NCBI GenBank assembly: GCA_021822385.1
Contig: JAKARC010000010.1
Span: forward strand, 1-64,000
Origin: Pseudomonadota bacterium
GTDB lineage: Bacteria; Pseudomonadota; Gammaproteobacteria; Steroidobacterales; Steroidobacteraceae
Direction of reading: 5' to 3'
Length of the DNA stretch: 64,000 nt
A program made the position numbers and the translations under genes. The notes beneath the pieces are model-generated. The model did no database searches. It had not been told where the DNA came from and saw nothing but the letters and a program-made list of their open reading frames with translations. Shown here piece after piece: positions 55,004 through 63,864 of the stretch; the first letter of the stretch is position 1, and each line of letters opens with the position of its first letter.

Positions 55004-55864
55004 TCAGCTCGCGTTCAGAATGCGGAAATGATGGCGCAGATGATCGCCGATGACCCCGGCGATGAAGTAATACCCGTGGTCATAGCCTTCGTGCCGGCGC
55101 ATCTGCAGGGCGAGGCCGCTGCGCCGACACGCCTGCTCGAGCAGCTCGGGCCGGAGCTGCTCCTCGAGGTACGGGTCAGCGAGCCCCTGATCGACGAGAA
55201 TGGGGGCACGGCACGCCGCATCCGGCACGCGCGCGGCAAGCTCCACGGCGTCATAGTCCGCCCATTGTCCCTGATCCTGACCGAGGTAGCCGGCGAAGGC
55301 CTTGCGACCCCAGGGGCACTGCCGCGGTGCACAAATTGGCGCCACCGCCGAAATGGAGCGGTAGAGCTGCGGATGGCGCAATCCCAGCATCAGCGCTCCG
55401 TGCCCCCCCATGGAGTGCCCAAGGACGCCCGTGCGGCGCGGGTCTGCCGGAAAGTGGGTATTGACCAACGTCCGCAGTTCCTGCGTCACATACGTATACA
55501 TGCGGTAGTGCGCCGACCAGGGCGTCGCGGTGGCATCAATATAGAACCCGGCCCCGGCGCCAAAATCCCAGTTATCGCGTTCCCCGGGCAAATGCAGGTC
55601 ACGCGGACTGGTGTCGGGGGCAACCAACATCACACCGAGTTCGGCGGCGACACGTTGCGCCCCCGCCTTCACCATGAAGGTTTCCTCGGTGCAGGTGAGC
55701 CCGGCCAGGCAATAGACCACAGGGACCCGCGCCTGCGCCGCCGCCGGCGGGGTGAACACCGCGAAGCGCATGACGCTCGCCGTGCTGGCGGCGAAGTGGC
55801 GGTAGAAGCCGACCGTGCCGCCGAAGCAGCGATGGGTGCTCACTACCTCGTATGGCTGCGGCAC
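55004..55864 (-). CDS. fghA: S-formylglutathione hydrolase
   Basis: Completes glutathione-dependent formaldehyde detoxification by releasing formate. The 286-residue alpha/beta-hydrolase has the nucleophile motif GHSMGGHGALM, FAVFTPPAAAQARVPVVYCLAGLTCTEE-type esterase-D opening, PDTSPRDLHLPGE and the catalytic histidine in GYDHGYYFIAG. No glutathione-dependent formaldehyde dehydrogenase is adjacent. It lies 30 bases from the start-side of the efflux gene's stop, so the two may be co-transcribed. Confidence 0.94.
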   Translation of the reverse strand: MPQPYEVVSTHRCFGGTVGFYRHFAASTASVMRFAVFTPPAAAQARVPVVYCLAGLTCTEETFMVKAGAQRVAAELGVMLVAPDTSPRDLHLPGERDNWDFGAGAGFYIDATATPWSAHYRMYTYVTQELRTLVNTHFPADPRRTGVLGHSMGGHGALMLGLRHPQLYRSISAVAPICAPRQCPWGRKAFAGYLGQDQGQWADYDAVELAARVPDAACRAPILVDQGLADPYLEEQLRPELLEQACRRSGLALQMRRHEGYDHGYYFIAGVIGDHLRHHFRILNAS

Positions 55865-55893
55865 GAATCGCCTCGCGGGCGCCGCTCAGCGCC

Positions 55894-57435
55894 TCACGCG
55901 CCCCGGGCGATGCGCGGCCGATGGCGCGCAGCCACCGCGAGGCCGGGGCTTTGCCACCCGCCGCCAAGCGCCTGATACAGCCCCACCAGATCGAGCGATA
56001 CCGTCGTTGTCGCGCTCGCCAGCGACAGCTCCGATTGCTCCTCGGCGCGCTCGGCCTCAAGCACATCGATGAAATTCGAGATGCCGCTGACATAGCGCTG
56101 GCGGGCCAGCACGAGCGCATTGCGGCTCGATTTTACGGCCGCCTCGAGCGCGACACGCTCCTGCTGGTCGGCGCCGTAGGCGGCCATCGCGTTCTCGACC
56201 TGATCCAATGCCAACAGCACGGTGCGCGCATAGACCACCGCGGCCTGCCTCGCCTGCAGGCGCCGCAACCGTACCGTGGCGCGAATGCGACCACCCTCGA
56301 AGATCGGCAGGTTGATCTGCGGTCCGAACATGGCGGTGTGGCTGGCCGCCGCCAGCAGATCGCCGAGCCCGGTCGATTGATAGCCGCCCTGGGCCGTGAG
56401 CGTGATGCTCGGGAAGAACGCGGAGATCGCCACTCCAATCTGCTCGGTCGCCGCATGCAGCTCGGCCTGCGCGGCCAGGATGTCCGGTCGGCGACGCAGC
56501 AGCTGCGAAGGCAGCCCGATCGGTACCACCGGCGGCACCGGCGGCACCGGCCGCGCGCGCACGAGCTCGGCACGTAGCGCCTCCGGCGGCAGCGCTAGCA
56601 GCTCGCTCAGCTGATTGATATCGACCGTGATCTGGTCATTGACGAGCGGCAACTGCGCCCGCGTCGTGTTGAGTTCTGCCGCAGAATTCTGCACGTCGAG
56701 ATCGGAGGTGAGCCCGGCGGCGTAGCGGGCCCGGGTGAGCTGCAGCAGGCCGCGCTGCGTGGCGAGCGTGCGCACGAGAATGGCCTTACGCAACTGTGCG
56801 CCACGCAGCGCGATATAGGTCTTCGCCACGTCGCTGACCATCGTCAGCAGCACGTCGCGACCGTCATAGACCGCCGCTGCGGTCGTCGCGTTCGCGGCCT
56901 TGATCGCGCGGCGCGTTGTGCCGAACAGATCGAGGGTCCAGGAAGCCCCCAGACCGAACTGCGAAAGGTTGTACGGATTGGTGAGGATCCCCGGAGGAAT
57001 GCCGGGAATGGTGCCCGCGGGCAGTGCGAACAACACGCCGGTCGGGGTATTGGTACTCGCGCGCTGGCGCGCCCACGAGGCGCTCGCCGACAGATCCGGC
57101 CACAAATATCCGGTCAGCTCCGCGGTTTGCGCCTCGGCCTCCCGCACCCGCAACGCCGCCTCGCGCACGCTCAAGTTCTGCGCCGCCGCCCGCTGCACCA
57201 GCGACGTGAGCATCCGATCATGGAAGCTCGACCACCACGCCACCGTCAATGGTCCGCTCGTCGTGAGCCGCGAGGCTCCCGCGGACCCATCCCGCATCGC
57301 GGTCGCCGACCAGTGCGCCGGCATTTTCGGCTTCGGCTTGACGAAATTCGGGCCGACGGTGCAACCGCCGAGCGCGAGCGCACCAGCGGCGATCAGCAGC
57401 GCACGCGCCGGGCGAATCGGCAAGGTGGAATGCAT
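55894..57435 (-). CDS. NodT-type outer-membrane efflux lipoprotein (TolC-like)
   Basis: A 513-residue outer-membrane channel for RND-type tripartite efflux. The lipobox is LALGGC (Cys25), followed by TVGPNFVKP, the usual start of mature OprM/NodT proteins. Two OEP repeats follow with NLSVREAALRVREAEAQ, SWTLDLFGTTRRAIK, LVNDQITVDINQLSELLALPP and RRRPDILAAQAELHAAT. No inner-membrane pump or adaptor gene lies in the window; they may be elsewhere. It is divergent from an IclR regulator that may control it. Confidence 0.93.
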   Translation of the reverse strand: MHSTLPIRPARALLIAAGALALGGCTVGPNFVKPKPKMPAHWSATAMRDGSAGASRLTTSGPLTVAWWSSFHDRMLTSLVQRAAAQNLSVREAALRVREAEAQTAELTGYLWPDLSASASWARQRASTNTPTGVLFALPAGTIPGIPPGILTNPYNLSQFGLGASWTLDLFGTTRRAIKAANATTAAAVYDGRDVLLTMVSDVAKTYIALRGAQLRKAILVRTLATQRGLLQLTRARYAAGLTSDLDVQNSAAELNTTRAQLPLVNDQITVDINQLSELLALPPEALRAELVRARPVPPVPPVVPIGLPSQLLRRRPDILAAQAELHAATEQIGVAISAFFPSITLTAQGGYQSTGLGDLLAAASHTAMFGPQINLPIFEGGRIRATVRLRRLQARQAAVVYARTVLLALDQVENAMAAYGADQQERVALEAAVKSSRNALVLARQRYVSGISNFIDVLEAERAEEQSELSLASATTTVSLDLVGLYQALGGGWQSPGLAVAARHRPRIARGA

Positions 57436-57737
57436 AAGTGTCCCTAGTCGTTCAGGAGGAGCCAGGATTCATCGAGCGGCGACCCGGTGCGCGCCGGTAC
57501 CGCGGACGCAGCCGCGTAGTCCGTCATCGGTGTCCACAGCCATTTCCGTAGACTAGCGCAGGGAGTCGGCCAGCGGGAAGGGCTCGAGCCCGCCAACCGG
57601 CCCTGTCTACCTTAAAGTGCAATGCCAGCTCCCTCGAAGGGGCGATCGGGCGAGGCCTCGCGTCCGGTGTGCGGGGGTGCGACATGACGCCGCGCCGCAC
57701 GTCGCGGTACGATAATCGCACGTAACGAGTTCCCGAA
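57436..57737. other. Divergent intergenic region efflux gene / IclR regulator
   Basis: About 300 bases between divergent starts. No coding evidence or clear operator was seen; it must hold both promoters. Confidence 0.4.
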
Positions 57738-58571
57738 GTGCCGCCGAAGCATCCCGCCAATCCGCACCCATCGAGCCGCGCGCGTGCACCGGCGTCCGCA
57801 CTGCTGTCCCGGGCGGGCGACCCGGATTTCATGACGTCGCTGGCGCGTGGCCTGCATGTCATCCGCGCCTTCGCCGGAGTCGACCGGCGCCTGACCATTG
57901 CCGATGTCAGCCGCGCGACCGGCCTGACGCGAGCGGTGGTGCGACGGTGCCTGTACACGCTGCGCGAACTGGGCTATGCCGCCAGCGACGGCCGTACGTT
58001 CCGACTGCAGCCCCGCATTCTCAGTCTCGGCTATGCCTACCTCGCCACCGCCCCGCTGCCCATCGCGGCCCAACCGGTGCTGACGGAATTGAGCGAGCGG
58101 ATTGGCGAAGCCACCACCGTCGGGGTGCTCGATGAGGGCACGGTCGTATACGTGGCGCGCGCATCGACCCAACGCATCATGTCGGTCACGCTCGGTGTCG
58201 GCAGCCGCCTGCAGGCTTACTGCACCGCGCTCGGCCGGGTGCTGCTCGCCAGCCTGCCGAGCGCGGCGGCGGCAGCCGCGCTCGCCCGGGAGGAACGGGT
58301 GGCGCACACGCGCTTTACGGTCACTGCGCTGCCGCAGCTGCTCGCGATCCTGGAGGAGGTGCGCGCGCACGACTACGCGCTCAACGACCAGGAACTCGAG
58401 ATCGGCTTACGTGCGATTGCCGTTCCGGTGCGCAACGTGGTCGGCGCAACGGTCGCGGCCATGAACGTGAGCGCCCAGGCCTCACGTCTCTCGCGCCGGG
58501 AACTGATCGAGACGGTGCTGCCGGCGCTGCGCGCGGCCGCCGAGCGGCTCGGCGCGGAACTCGCGCCGTAA
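57738..58571 (+). CDS. IclR-family transcriptional regulator (PcaR/PobR-like)
   Basis: A 277-residue regulator with a GTG start. A basic leader of about 30 residues precedes the winged HTH (SLARGLHVIRAFAGVDRRLTIADVSRATGLTRAVVRRCL in two parts, about residues 33-75). The effector domain has IGEATTVGVLDEGTVVYVAR, SVTLGVGSRLQAYCTALGRVLLA and LRAIAVPVRNVVGATVAAMNVS. This resembles PcaR/PcaU/PobR, which respond to aromatic acids, but no aromatic catabolism genes are nearby. The true start may be at the ATG near codon 32. Confidence 0.9.
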   Translation: MPPKHPANPHPSSRARAPASALLSRAGDPDFMTSLARGLHVIRAFAGVDRRLTIADVSRATGLTRAVVRRCLYTLRELGYAASDGRTFRLQPRILSLGYAYLATAPLPIAAQPVLTELSERIGEATTVGVLDEGTVVYVARASTQRIMSVTLGVGSRLQAYCTALGRVLLASLPSAAAAAALAREERVAHTRFTVTALPQLLAILEEVRAHDYALNDQELEIGLRAIAVPVRNVVGATVAAMNVSAQASRLSRRELIETVLPALRAAAERLGAELAP

Positions 58572-58617
58572 CGCGCCGGGATTCCGCTCGATGCGGCCCG
58601 GCAGGTACACTGGCCGG

Positions 58618-59217
58618 ATGTTGCGCATGCCTACACCGGCCGTGCTGGGTCTGATCCTGGCGAACTTTGTGATCTTCCTCATCGAGCGGGTCGCCTTCGA
58701 TCCGATCGTCCTGCACTGCGCACTGTGGCCGCTCGGGCCCTACTTCCGTCCCTGGCAGCTGGTGACCTATGCATTCGTGCACGACGGCTGGCTCGACATC
58801 CTGTTCAACATGTTCGGCCTGTTCATATTTGCGCCGGCGCTGGAGCAATACTGGGGCGTACGCCGCTTCCTCGTATACTACTTTGCCTGTGTGGTCGCGG
58901 CCGGGATCACACAAATTGCCGTGCAGCATGCCACCGGCAACCCCGAGCCGACCATCGGCGCCTCGGGCGGGGTGTTCGGCGTGCTGCTCGCCTTCGCGTG
59001 GCTATTTCCGCGCGCACAGCTGCTGCTGCTGTTGCCGCCCATTCCTCTGCCCGCCTGGCTGTTTGTGACGCTGTACGGCCTGTTGGAGCTATTCTTCGGA
59101 GTCACCGGCATGGAGCCCGGCATCGCTCACTTTGCTCATCTCGGCGGCTTGCTGGGCGGCGCCATCATGATGCTGCTGTGGCGGGTGCCGCCCGACCCGC
59201 TCGGCCGTACCCGCTAG
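58618..59217 (+). CDS. Rhomboid-family intramembrane serine protease
   Basis: A 199-residue membrane protein with six hydrophobic helices. The catalytic serine is Ser116 in IGASGGVFG and the partner histidine is His171 in AHFAHLGGLLGG. In the helix LVTYAFVHDGWLDILFNMF the usual second histidine of the oxyanion hole (HxxxxHLxxN) is replaced by Asp60, while Asn64 is kept. So the dyad is intact but the site is not standard. The start MLRMPTPAVLG was chosen; an ATG 9 codons upstream is possible. Confidence 0.88.
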   Translation: MLRMPTPAVLGLILANFVIFLIERVAFDPIVLHCALWPLGPYFRPWQLVTYAFVHDGWLDILFNMFGLFIFAPALEQYWGVRRFLVYYFACVVAAGITQIAVQHATGNPEPTIGASGGVFGVLLAFAWLFPRAQLLLLLPPIPLPAWLFVTLYGLLELFFGVTGMEPGIAHFAHLGGLLGGAIMMLLWRVPPDPLGRTR

Positions 59218-59271
59218 GGGGAACTTTCACACCGATGTGCACTCTATAGGCAGCTTAGACGGAGGGGTCGG

Positions 59272-60195
59272 ATGATCAAGACCGAGCATCTATGCAAGCG
59301 CTACGGTTCGCTGACAGCCGTGGCTGACGTCAGCTTCGAGGTGCACCCGGGCGAGGTGCTGGGCTTTCTCGGGCCCAACGGGGCCGGCAAGACCACCACG
59401 ATGCGGATGCTGGCCGGATTCGTCACGCCGACCTCGGGACATGCGAGCGTTTGCGGTCACGATGTCGAAACCGATGCGCTCGCCGCGCGCCAGAGCCTCG
59501 GCTATCTGCCCGAAGGCGCGCCGAGCTACGGCGAGATGCGCGTCAGCGCGTTTCTTGACTTCATTGCCGATCTACGGCTGCTGCAGGGCGCCCGCAAACG
59601 CGCTCGGCTCGACTATGTGATCGAACGACTCGAGCTGGCGCGTGTGCTCAATCAGACGATCGAAACACTGTCCAAGGGCTTTCGCCGGCGGGTGGGTCTC
59701 GCCCAGGCGATCATTCATGACCCGCCGGCGCTGGTTCTCGATGAACCCACCGACGGGCTCGATCCGAACCAGAAGTACGAAGTGCGCACGCTCATCAACG
59801 AGATGGCGCGGGAGAAAATAATAGTGATCTCGACCCACATCCTGGAGGAGGTGGACGCGGTGTGCACGCGCGCGATCATCATCGCCCGCGGCCGCATCGT
59901 GGCCGACGACACACCCGTGCAGCTTGCCGCGCAATCGCGCTATCACAATGCGGTATCGCTGCAATTGGCCGACCGCCAGAAGCTCGAGGCGGCGCGCGCG
60001 GCCGTGGCGGCGCTACCGCAGGTCGCCACCGTGGAGGTGAGCGAGCGCGAGGCGCGCCTGACGGCGCTGCCGCGCGCCGGTGCGCTCATCCTGCAGGACA
60101 TCTCCGATCTCGCCCAGCGGCAGGGACTGCAGTTAAAGGAGCTGCACCTGGAGTCCGGCCGGCTCGACGAAGTGTTCCGCACCATTACCGCCTGA
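59272..60195 (+). CDS. ABC transporter ATP-binding protein (GldA-like)
   Basis: A 307-residue ATPase. Walker A is GPNGAGKTT (residues 34-42), the signature is LSKGFRRRVGLAQA, Walker B is ALVLDEPTDGLDP and the H-loop is ISTHILEEVDAV. The C-terminal extension after residue 220 is typical of the Gld/NosF-like exporters. It starts a four-gene unit with a permease, an auxiliary membrane protein and a DUF4340 protein. Bacteroidetes use the related GldAFG for gliding; in proteobacteria the function is unknown. Confidence 0.95.
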   Translation: MIKTEHLCKRYGSLTAVADVSFEVHPGEVLGFLGPNGAGKTTTMRMLAGFVTPTSGHASVCGHDVETDALAARQSLGYLPEGAPSYGEMRVSAFLDFIADLRLLQGARKRARLDYVIERLELARVLNQTIETLSKGFRRRVGLAQAIIHDPPALVLDEPTDGLDPNQKYEVRTLINEMAREKIIVISTHILEEVDAVCTRAIIIARGRIVADDTPVQLAAQSRYHNAVSLQLADRQKLEAARAAVAALPQVATVEVSEREARLTALPRAGALILQDISDLAQRQGLQLKELHLESGRLDEVFRTITA

Positions 60196-60212
60196 GGGCG
60201 CCCGGGGGTTTC

Positions 60213-60947
60213 ATGCGCAACGTGGCTTTGATTCTGCGCCGCGAACTCGCGAGTTATTTCGCGACGCCGCTCGCGTACGTGTTCATCATCATTTTTCTCG
60301 TACTCGCCAACGCCTTTACCTTCTACGTCGGCGACTTCTACCAGCGCGGCCAGGCGGACCTGCGTCCGTTCTTCATGTTTCATCCTTGGCTGTATCTGTT
60401 TCTGATTCCGGCGCTCACCATGAAGCTGTGGGCCGAGGAGCGCAAGTCCGGCAGCATTGAACTGTTGATGACCCTGCCGGTGAAGATCTGGGAAGCCGTG
60501 CTCGGCAAGTTCCTCGCTGCCTGGGCATTCACGGCGATTGCACTGGCGCTCACCTTCCCCATCTGGATCACGGTCAATTACCTGGGCAGCCCGGACAACG
60601 GCGTGATATTTGCCTCCTACATCGGCAGCCTGCTGCTGGCCGGCGGATTTCTCGCCATCGGCTCGTGCATGTCGGCGCTGACCCGCAACCAGGTCGTCGC
60701 GTTCATTCTCGGCGTTGCCGCCTGCTTCGTACTGCTGCTCGCCGGCTACCCGATGGTGCTCGATGCGTTTCAGGGCTGGGCGCCCGAAGTGCTGATCAAT
60801 GCCATCGCATCGCTGTCGCTGCTGACGCACTTCCAGTCGATCACCCGCGGCGTGCTCGAGGCGCGCGATGTCGTGTACTTCGTGCTATTGATCGGCTTTT
60901 TCCTGTTCACCACCGCGGTCGCCATCGACCTGCGCAAAGCGGATTAG
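60213..60947 (+). CDS. ABC transporter permease (GldF-like)
   Basis: A 244-residue permease with six helices. It opens MRNVALILRRELASYFATPL and has FFMFHPWLYLFLIPALTMKLWAEERKSGSIELLMTLPV (as two halves), a hallmark of ABC-2 GldF-like proteins. The ORF in the track runs 117 codons further upstream through the ATPase gene; the ATG at 60213 with GGGGG upstream is the real start, 17 bases after the ATPase stop. Confidence 0.93.
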   Translation: MRNVALILRRELASYFATPLAYVFIIIFLVLANAFTFYVGDFYQRGQADLRPFFMFHPWLYLFLIPALTMKLWAEERKSGSIELLMTLPVKIWEAVLGKFLAAWAFTAIALALTFPIWITVNYLGSPDNGVIFASYIGSLLLAGGFLAIGSCMSALTRNQVVAFILGVAACFVLLLAGYPMVLDAFQGWAPEVLINAIASLSLLTHFQSITRGVLEARDVVYFVLLIGFFLFTTAVAIDLRKAD

Positions 60948-60956
60948 GAGCGCGGC

Positions 60957-62828
60957 ATGACCAAACGCTCGACTCTCGGTTGGGGCACCGTGGGTGCGCT
61001 CGGGTTGCTCGTGATCGGCCTGATCGTCATCAGCAATTACGCGCTTGCCGGCTGGCAGCTCGACCTGACGGAAAATCACCTGTACACGCTCGCCAGCGGC
61101 ACCGACCGCATTTTAAAGAGCATCCCCGAGCCGATCGATCTTTACTTCTTTTACTCGCGCCGGGCGGCCGAGAACATTCCGCAGCTGCGCGCCTATGGCG
61201 ATCACGTCGAGAACTTCCTGCGCGAACTCGCCGCGCGCGCCGATGGCAAGATCCATCTGCACATCATTGATCCCAGGCCGTATTCGGTCGAGGAGGATCG
61301 CGCCGCCGAGCTCGGGGTGACCGGCGCGCCGCTCAACGCCGCCGGCAGCAAATTTTATTTTGGTCTTGCCGGCACCAACTCCACAAACGGTCATCAGGCA
61401 ATACCCTTCTTCGATCCGAGCAAGCAGCGATTCCTCGAATACGACGTCGACAAACTCATCTATCGACTCGTGCATCCGCACAAGCCGGTGGTCACCTGGT
61501 ATGCCTCGCTGCCGATGACCGGTGGGTTCAATACCCAGACCGAGCAGATGCGCCAGCCCTGGCTGATCTACCGCCAAGCCGGTCAGTTCTATCATCTGCG
61601 CACGCTCGCGCCCGGTGCGACGCGCATCCCCGCCAAAACGCGTGTGCTGGTGCTGGTCGATCCGCGCGGCCTGCCTGCGGCAACGCGCTTTGCAATCGAC
61701 CAGTACGCCCTTGCCGGCGGCCACATCGTGACTTTCCTCGCACCTAATGTCGCGGCCGATCCCGGCAGCCCGCCGCAGGGCACCGGCGCAAAGTTTGTCC
61801 GCCTGCTGGCGAGCTGGGGCGTGCATTTCAATCCGAATGAGGTGGTCGCCGACCGGTCGCTCGCGCTGACCGTAAGCGGTCCGAACGGCGCCCCCAGCCT
61901 CGATCCGCTCGTCATCGCGCTCGGCCGCAAGCAGATGTCGCAGCACAATGTGATCACCGCCGGTCTTTCCAATATCAATCTTGACGCCGCTGGGGCGTTG
62001 CGCCCGATCAAGGGCGCGGGCACCAGCTTCACCCCGCTGCTGTGGAGCACCAAGGACGCCGAGGCGGTCAGCGCCGACGCCGTGAACGGGATGTTCGATC
62101 CGTCGGGCCTGCTGAGTCATTTCAAGCCGACCGGCAGGCGCTATGTTCTGGCGGCCAGCGTAACTGGAAAGGTCAAGAATGCCTTTCCGGCCGGACCACC
62201 CACGGGCGTGAAACTGGCGGCAGGAACGACGGTGCTCAAGACTGCCACCAAGCCGCTGCATCTGATCGTATTCGGCGATGCGCAGATGCTCGCCGATTTC
62301 CTCTGGGTCCACAATCTCGATCTGTTCGGCCAACCGCTGGCCGAGGCATGGGCGAGCAACGGCGATGTCGTGCTCAACGCTCTCAACAACATGTCGGGAA
62401 GCAACGATCTGATCAGCGTGCGCGCCAAGGCCGGCTTCGTCAGGCCGTTCACCCGCGTCCAGGCGCTGCGGCGCGTGGCTGAAGCGCGCTACCGCGCCGA
62501 GCAGGTGAAGTTGCAGCGCGAGCTGAAGCAGACCGAGCGGCAGCTGACGCTGCTGCAGAGCAGGCGCACGCACAAGACCACACTGATCCTGACGCCGGCC
62601 CAACAAGCCCAGATTCAGCACTTCGAGCGTGAACGACTCTCCATCCGCAAGCGCCTGCGTGCGGTCCAGGCCGGACTGGTGCGCAGCATCGATCGACTGG
62701 GCACGGAGCTTAAGGTCATCAACATCATCGTCATGCCGGGATTATTCGCGCTGCTGGCGCTGCTCGGGGCCGCCTGGCGCCGGCGCCAGCAGCGGCGCAC
62801 GGGACAACCGGCACGGGAGCAGCCATGA
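60957..62828 (+). CDS. ABC transporter auxiliary protein (GldG-like)
   Basis: A 623-residue membrane-anchored protein. One N-terminal helix (VGALGLLVIGLIVISNYALAG) is followed by a large periplasmic ABC_transp_aux domain (YTLASGTDRILKSIPEPIDLYFF, TRVLVLVDPRGLPAATRFAIDQY, LIVFGDAQMLADFLW). A coiled-coil follows (about residues 500-570, EQVKLQRELKQTERQLTLLQ), and a C-terminal helix with a basic tail ends it. It follows the permease after 9 bases and overlaps the DUF4340 gene by 4 bases. Confidence 0.93.
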   Translation: MTKRSTLGWGTVGALGLLVIGLIVISNYALAGWQLDLTENHLYTLASGTDRILKSIPEPIDLYFFYSRRAAENIPQLRAYGDHVENFLRELAARADGKIHLHIIDPRPYSVEEDRAAELGVTGAPLNAAGSKFYFGLAGTNSTNGHQAIPFFDPSKQRFLEYDVDKLIYRLVHPHKPVVTWYASLPMTGGFNTQTEQMRQPWLIYRQAGQFYHLRTLAPGATRIPAKTRVLVLVDPRGLPAATRFAIDQYALAGGHIVTFLAPNVAADPGSPPQGTGAKFVRLLASWGVHFNPNEVVADRSLALTVSGPNGAPSLDPLVIALGRKQMSQHNVITAGLSNINLDAAGALRPIKGAGTSFTPLLWSTKDAEAVSADAVNGMFDPSGLLSHFKPTGRRYVLAASVTGKVKNAFPAGPPTGVKLAAGTTVLKTATKPLHLIVFGDAQMLADFLWVHNLDLFGQPLAEAWASNGDVVLNALNNMSGSNDLISVRAKAGFVRPFTRVQALRRVAEARYRAEQVKLQRELKQTERQLTLLQSRRTHKTTLILTPAQQAQIQHFERERLSIRKRLRAVQAGLVRSIDRLGTELKVINIIVMPGLFALLALLGAAWRRRQQRRTGQPAREQP

Positions 62829-63832
62829 CACAACGCCGACTGATCCTCCTGTTCGCAGTCAGCTTCATCGTGCTCGGGGTCGCCGTCTGGCTGACGCACC
62901 GCGAGCAGTCGAGTGGCGCCTCGCTCGCCGGGGCGCGAGTCCTGCCGGGCTTGCGGACGCGGCTGAATGCCGTCACCCAGGTGCGCATCAACGGCCCGCA
63001 CGGCAAGCGCGTCGTCATCGACAAAGGCGCCCGGCGCTGGCTGGTGAGCGAACGCGGCTATCCGGCCAACTCCGGGCAGCTGCGCAAGTTGCTGATTGAC
63101 CTCGGCAACCTCAAGGTGGTGCAGACCAAGACCCGCCTGGCGAAGAACTATGCGCTGCTCGGCGTGCAGCCGATCACGGCCAAGGGCGCCACCGGTGTGC
63201 GTATCGACGTGATCAGCCCGCACCATAGCTGGGCGCTCATCGTCGGTCACAGCGCCTTGCAGGGTGCGGCGAGCTACGTTCGCCGCGCCAAGCACAAGCA
63301 ATGTCTGCTGGCGGCACCGCTGATCACGACGGATGCCCATATCGCGCAGTGGCTCGAGCCGGTGATCGTGAATATTGGCGCCGGGCGCGTGCGCAGCATC
63401 GCGGTGCACGTTGCCGGGCAATCGCCGTACAGCATCATGCGGACCAAGCCCGCCGCGCACTTCACCGTGCTCGGCATACCGCCGGGACGCGAGCTATCGA
63501 GTCCCGACGCCGCCGACAGCGACGCGGCGGCGCTCTCGAACCTCACACTGACCGACGTTCACAAGAGTCTGCCGGTGCCGAAGGGCGTGCTCCTCTCGCA
63601 CGCGGTCGTCATCACCTTCGGCGGACTGCGCGTGACCGTCAGCGGCTATCGGGCCGGCAAAAAGGGCCCCGATGAGATCACTCTGGTCGCGCGCGGCACG
63701 GGTGCCAAGGCCGCGGCAGAAGCCAAAGCCATCAATGCGCGCGTGCGCGGCTGGACCTACTCGGTTCCCTCGTACGAGTACCGGCAGATCTTCCAGCGGC
63801 TCGCGGGGCTGTTACAGCCGCTGCACCACTGA
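62825..63832 (+). CDS. DUF4340 protein associated with a Gld-like ABC transporter
   Basis: A 335-residue protein with one N-terminal membrane helix (LILLFAVSFIVLGVAVWL) and a periplasmic domain of repeated beta segments (RWLVSERGYPANSGQLRKLL, RSIAVHVAGQSPYSIMR). The first repeat KRVVIDKGARRWLV is the DUF4340 pattern. Its start overlaps the GldG-like gene by 4 bases, so these belong to one complex by inference. Molecular role unknown. Confidence 0.88.
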   Translation: MTQRRLILLFAVSFIVLGVAVWLTHREQSSGASLAGARVLPGLRTRLNAVTQVRINGPHGKRVVIDKGARRWLVSERGYPANSGQLRKLLIDLGNLKVVQTKTRLAKNYALLGVQPITAKGATGVRIDVISPHHSWALIVGHSALQGAASYVRRAKHKQCLLAAPLITTDAHIAQWLEPVIVNIGAGRVRSIAVHVAGQSPYSIMRTKPAAHFTVLGIPPGRELSSPDAADSDAAALSNLTLTDVHKSLPVPKGVLLSHAVVITFGGLRVTVSGYRAGKKGPDEITLVARGTGAKAAAEAKAINARVRGWTYSVPSYEYRQIFQRLAGLLQPLHH

Positions 63833-63837
63833 ACGCG

Positions 63838-63864
63838 GCGAGCGCGCGCTCAGCGCGCGCTCGC
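63838..63864. terminator. Palindromic hairpin between the DUF4340 gene and lptG
   Basis: GCGAGCGCGCGCT and its perfect complement lie around a single base, making a 27-base palindrome that begins 5 bases after the DUF4340 stop and overlaps the lptG stop (63850-63852). It fits a bidirectional terminator for convergent genes; no T-run follows. Confidence 0.6.
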
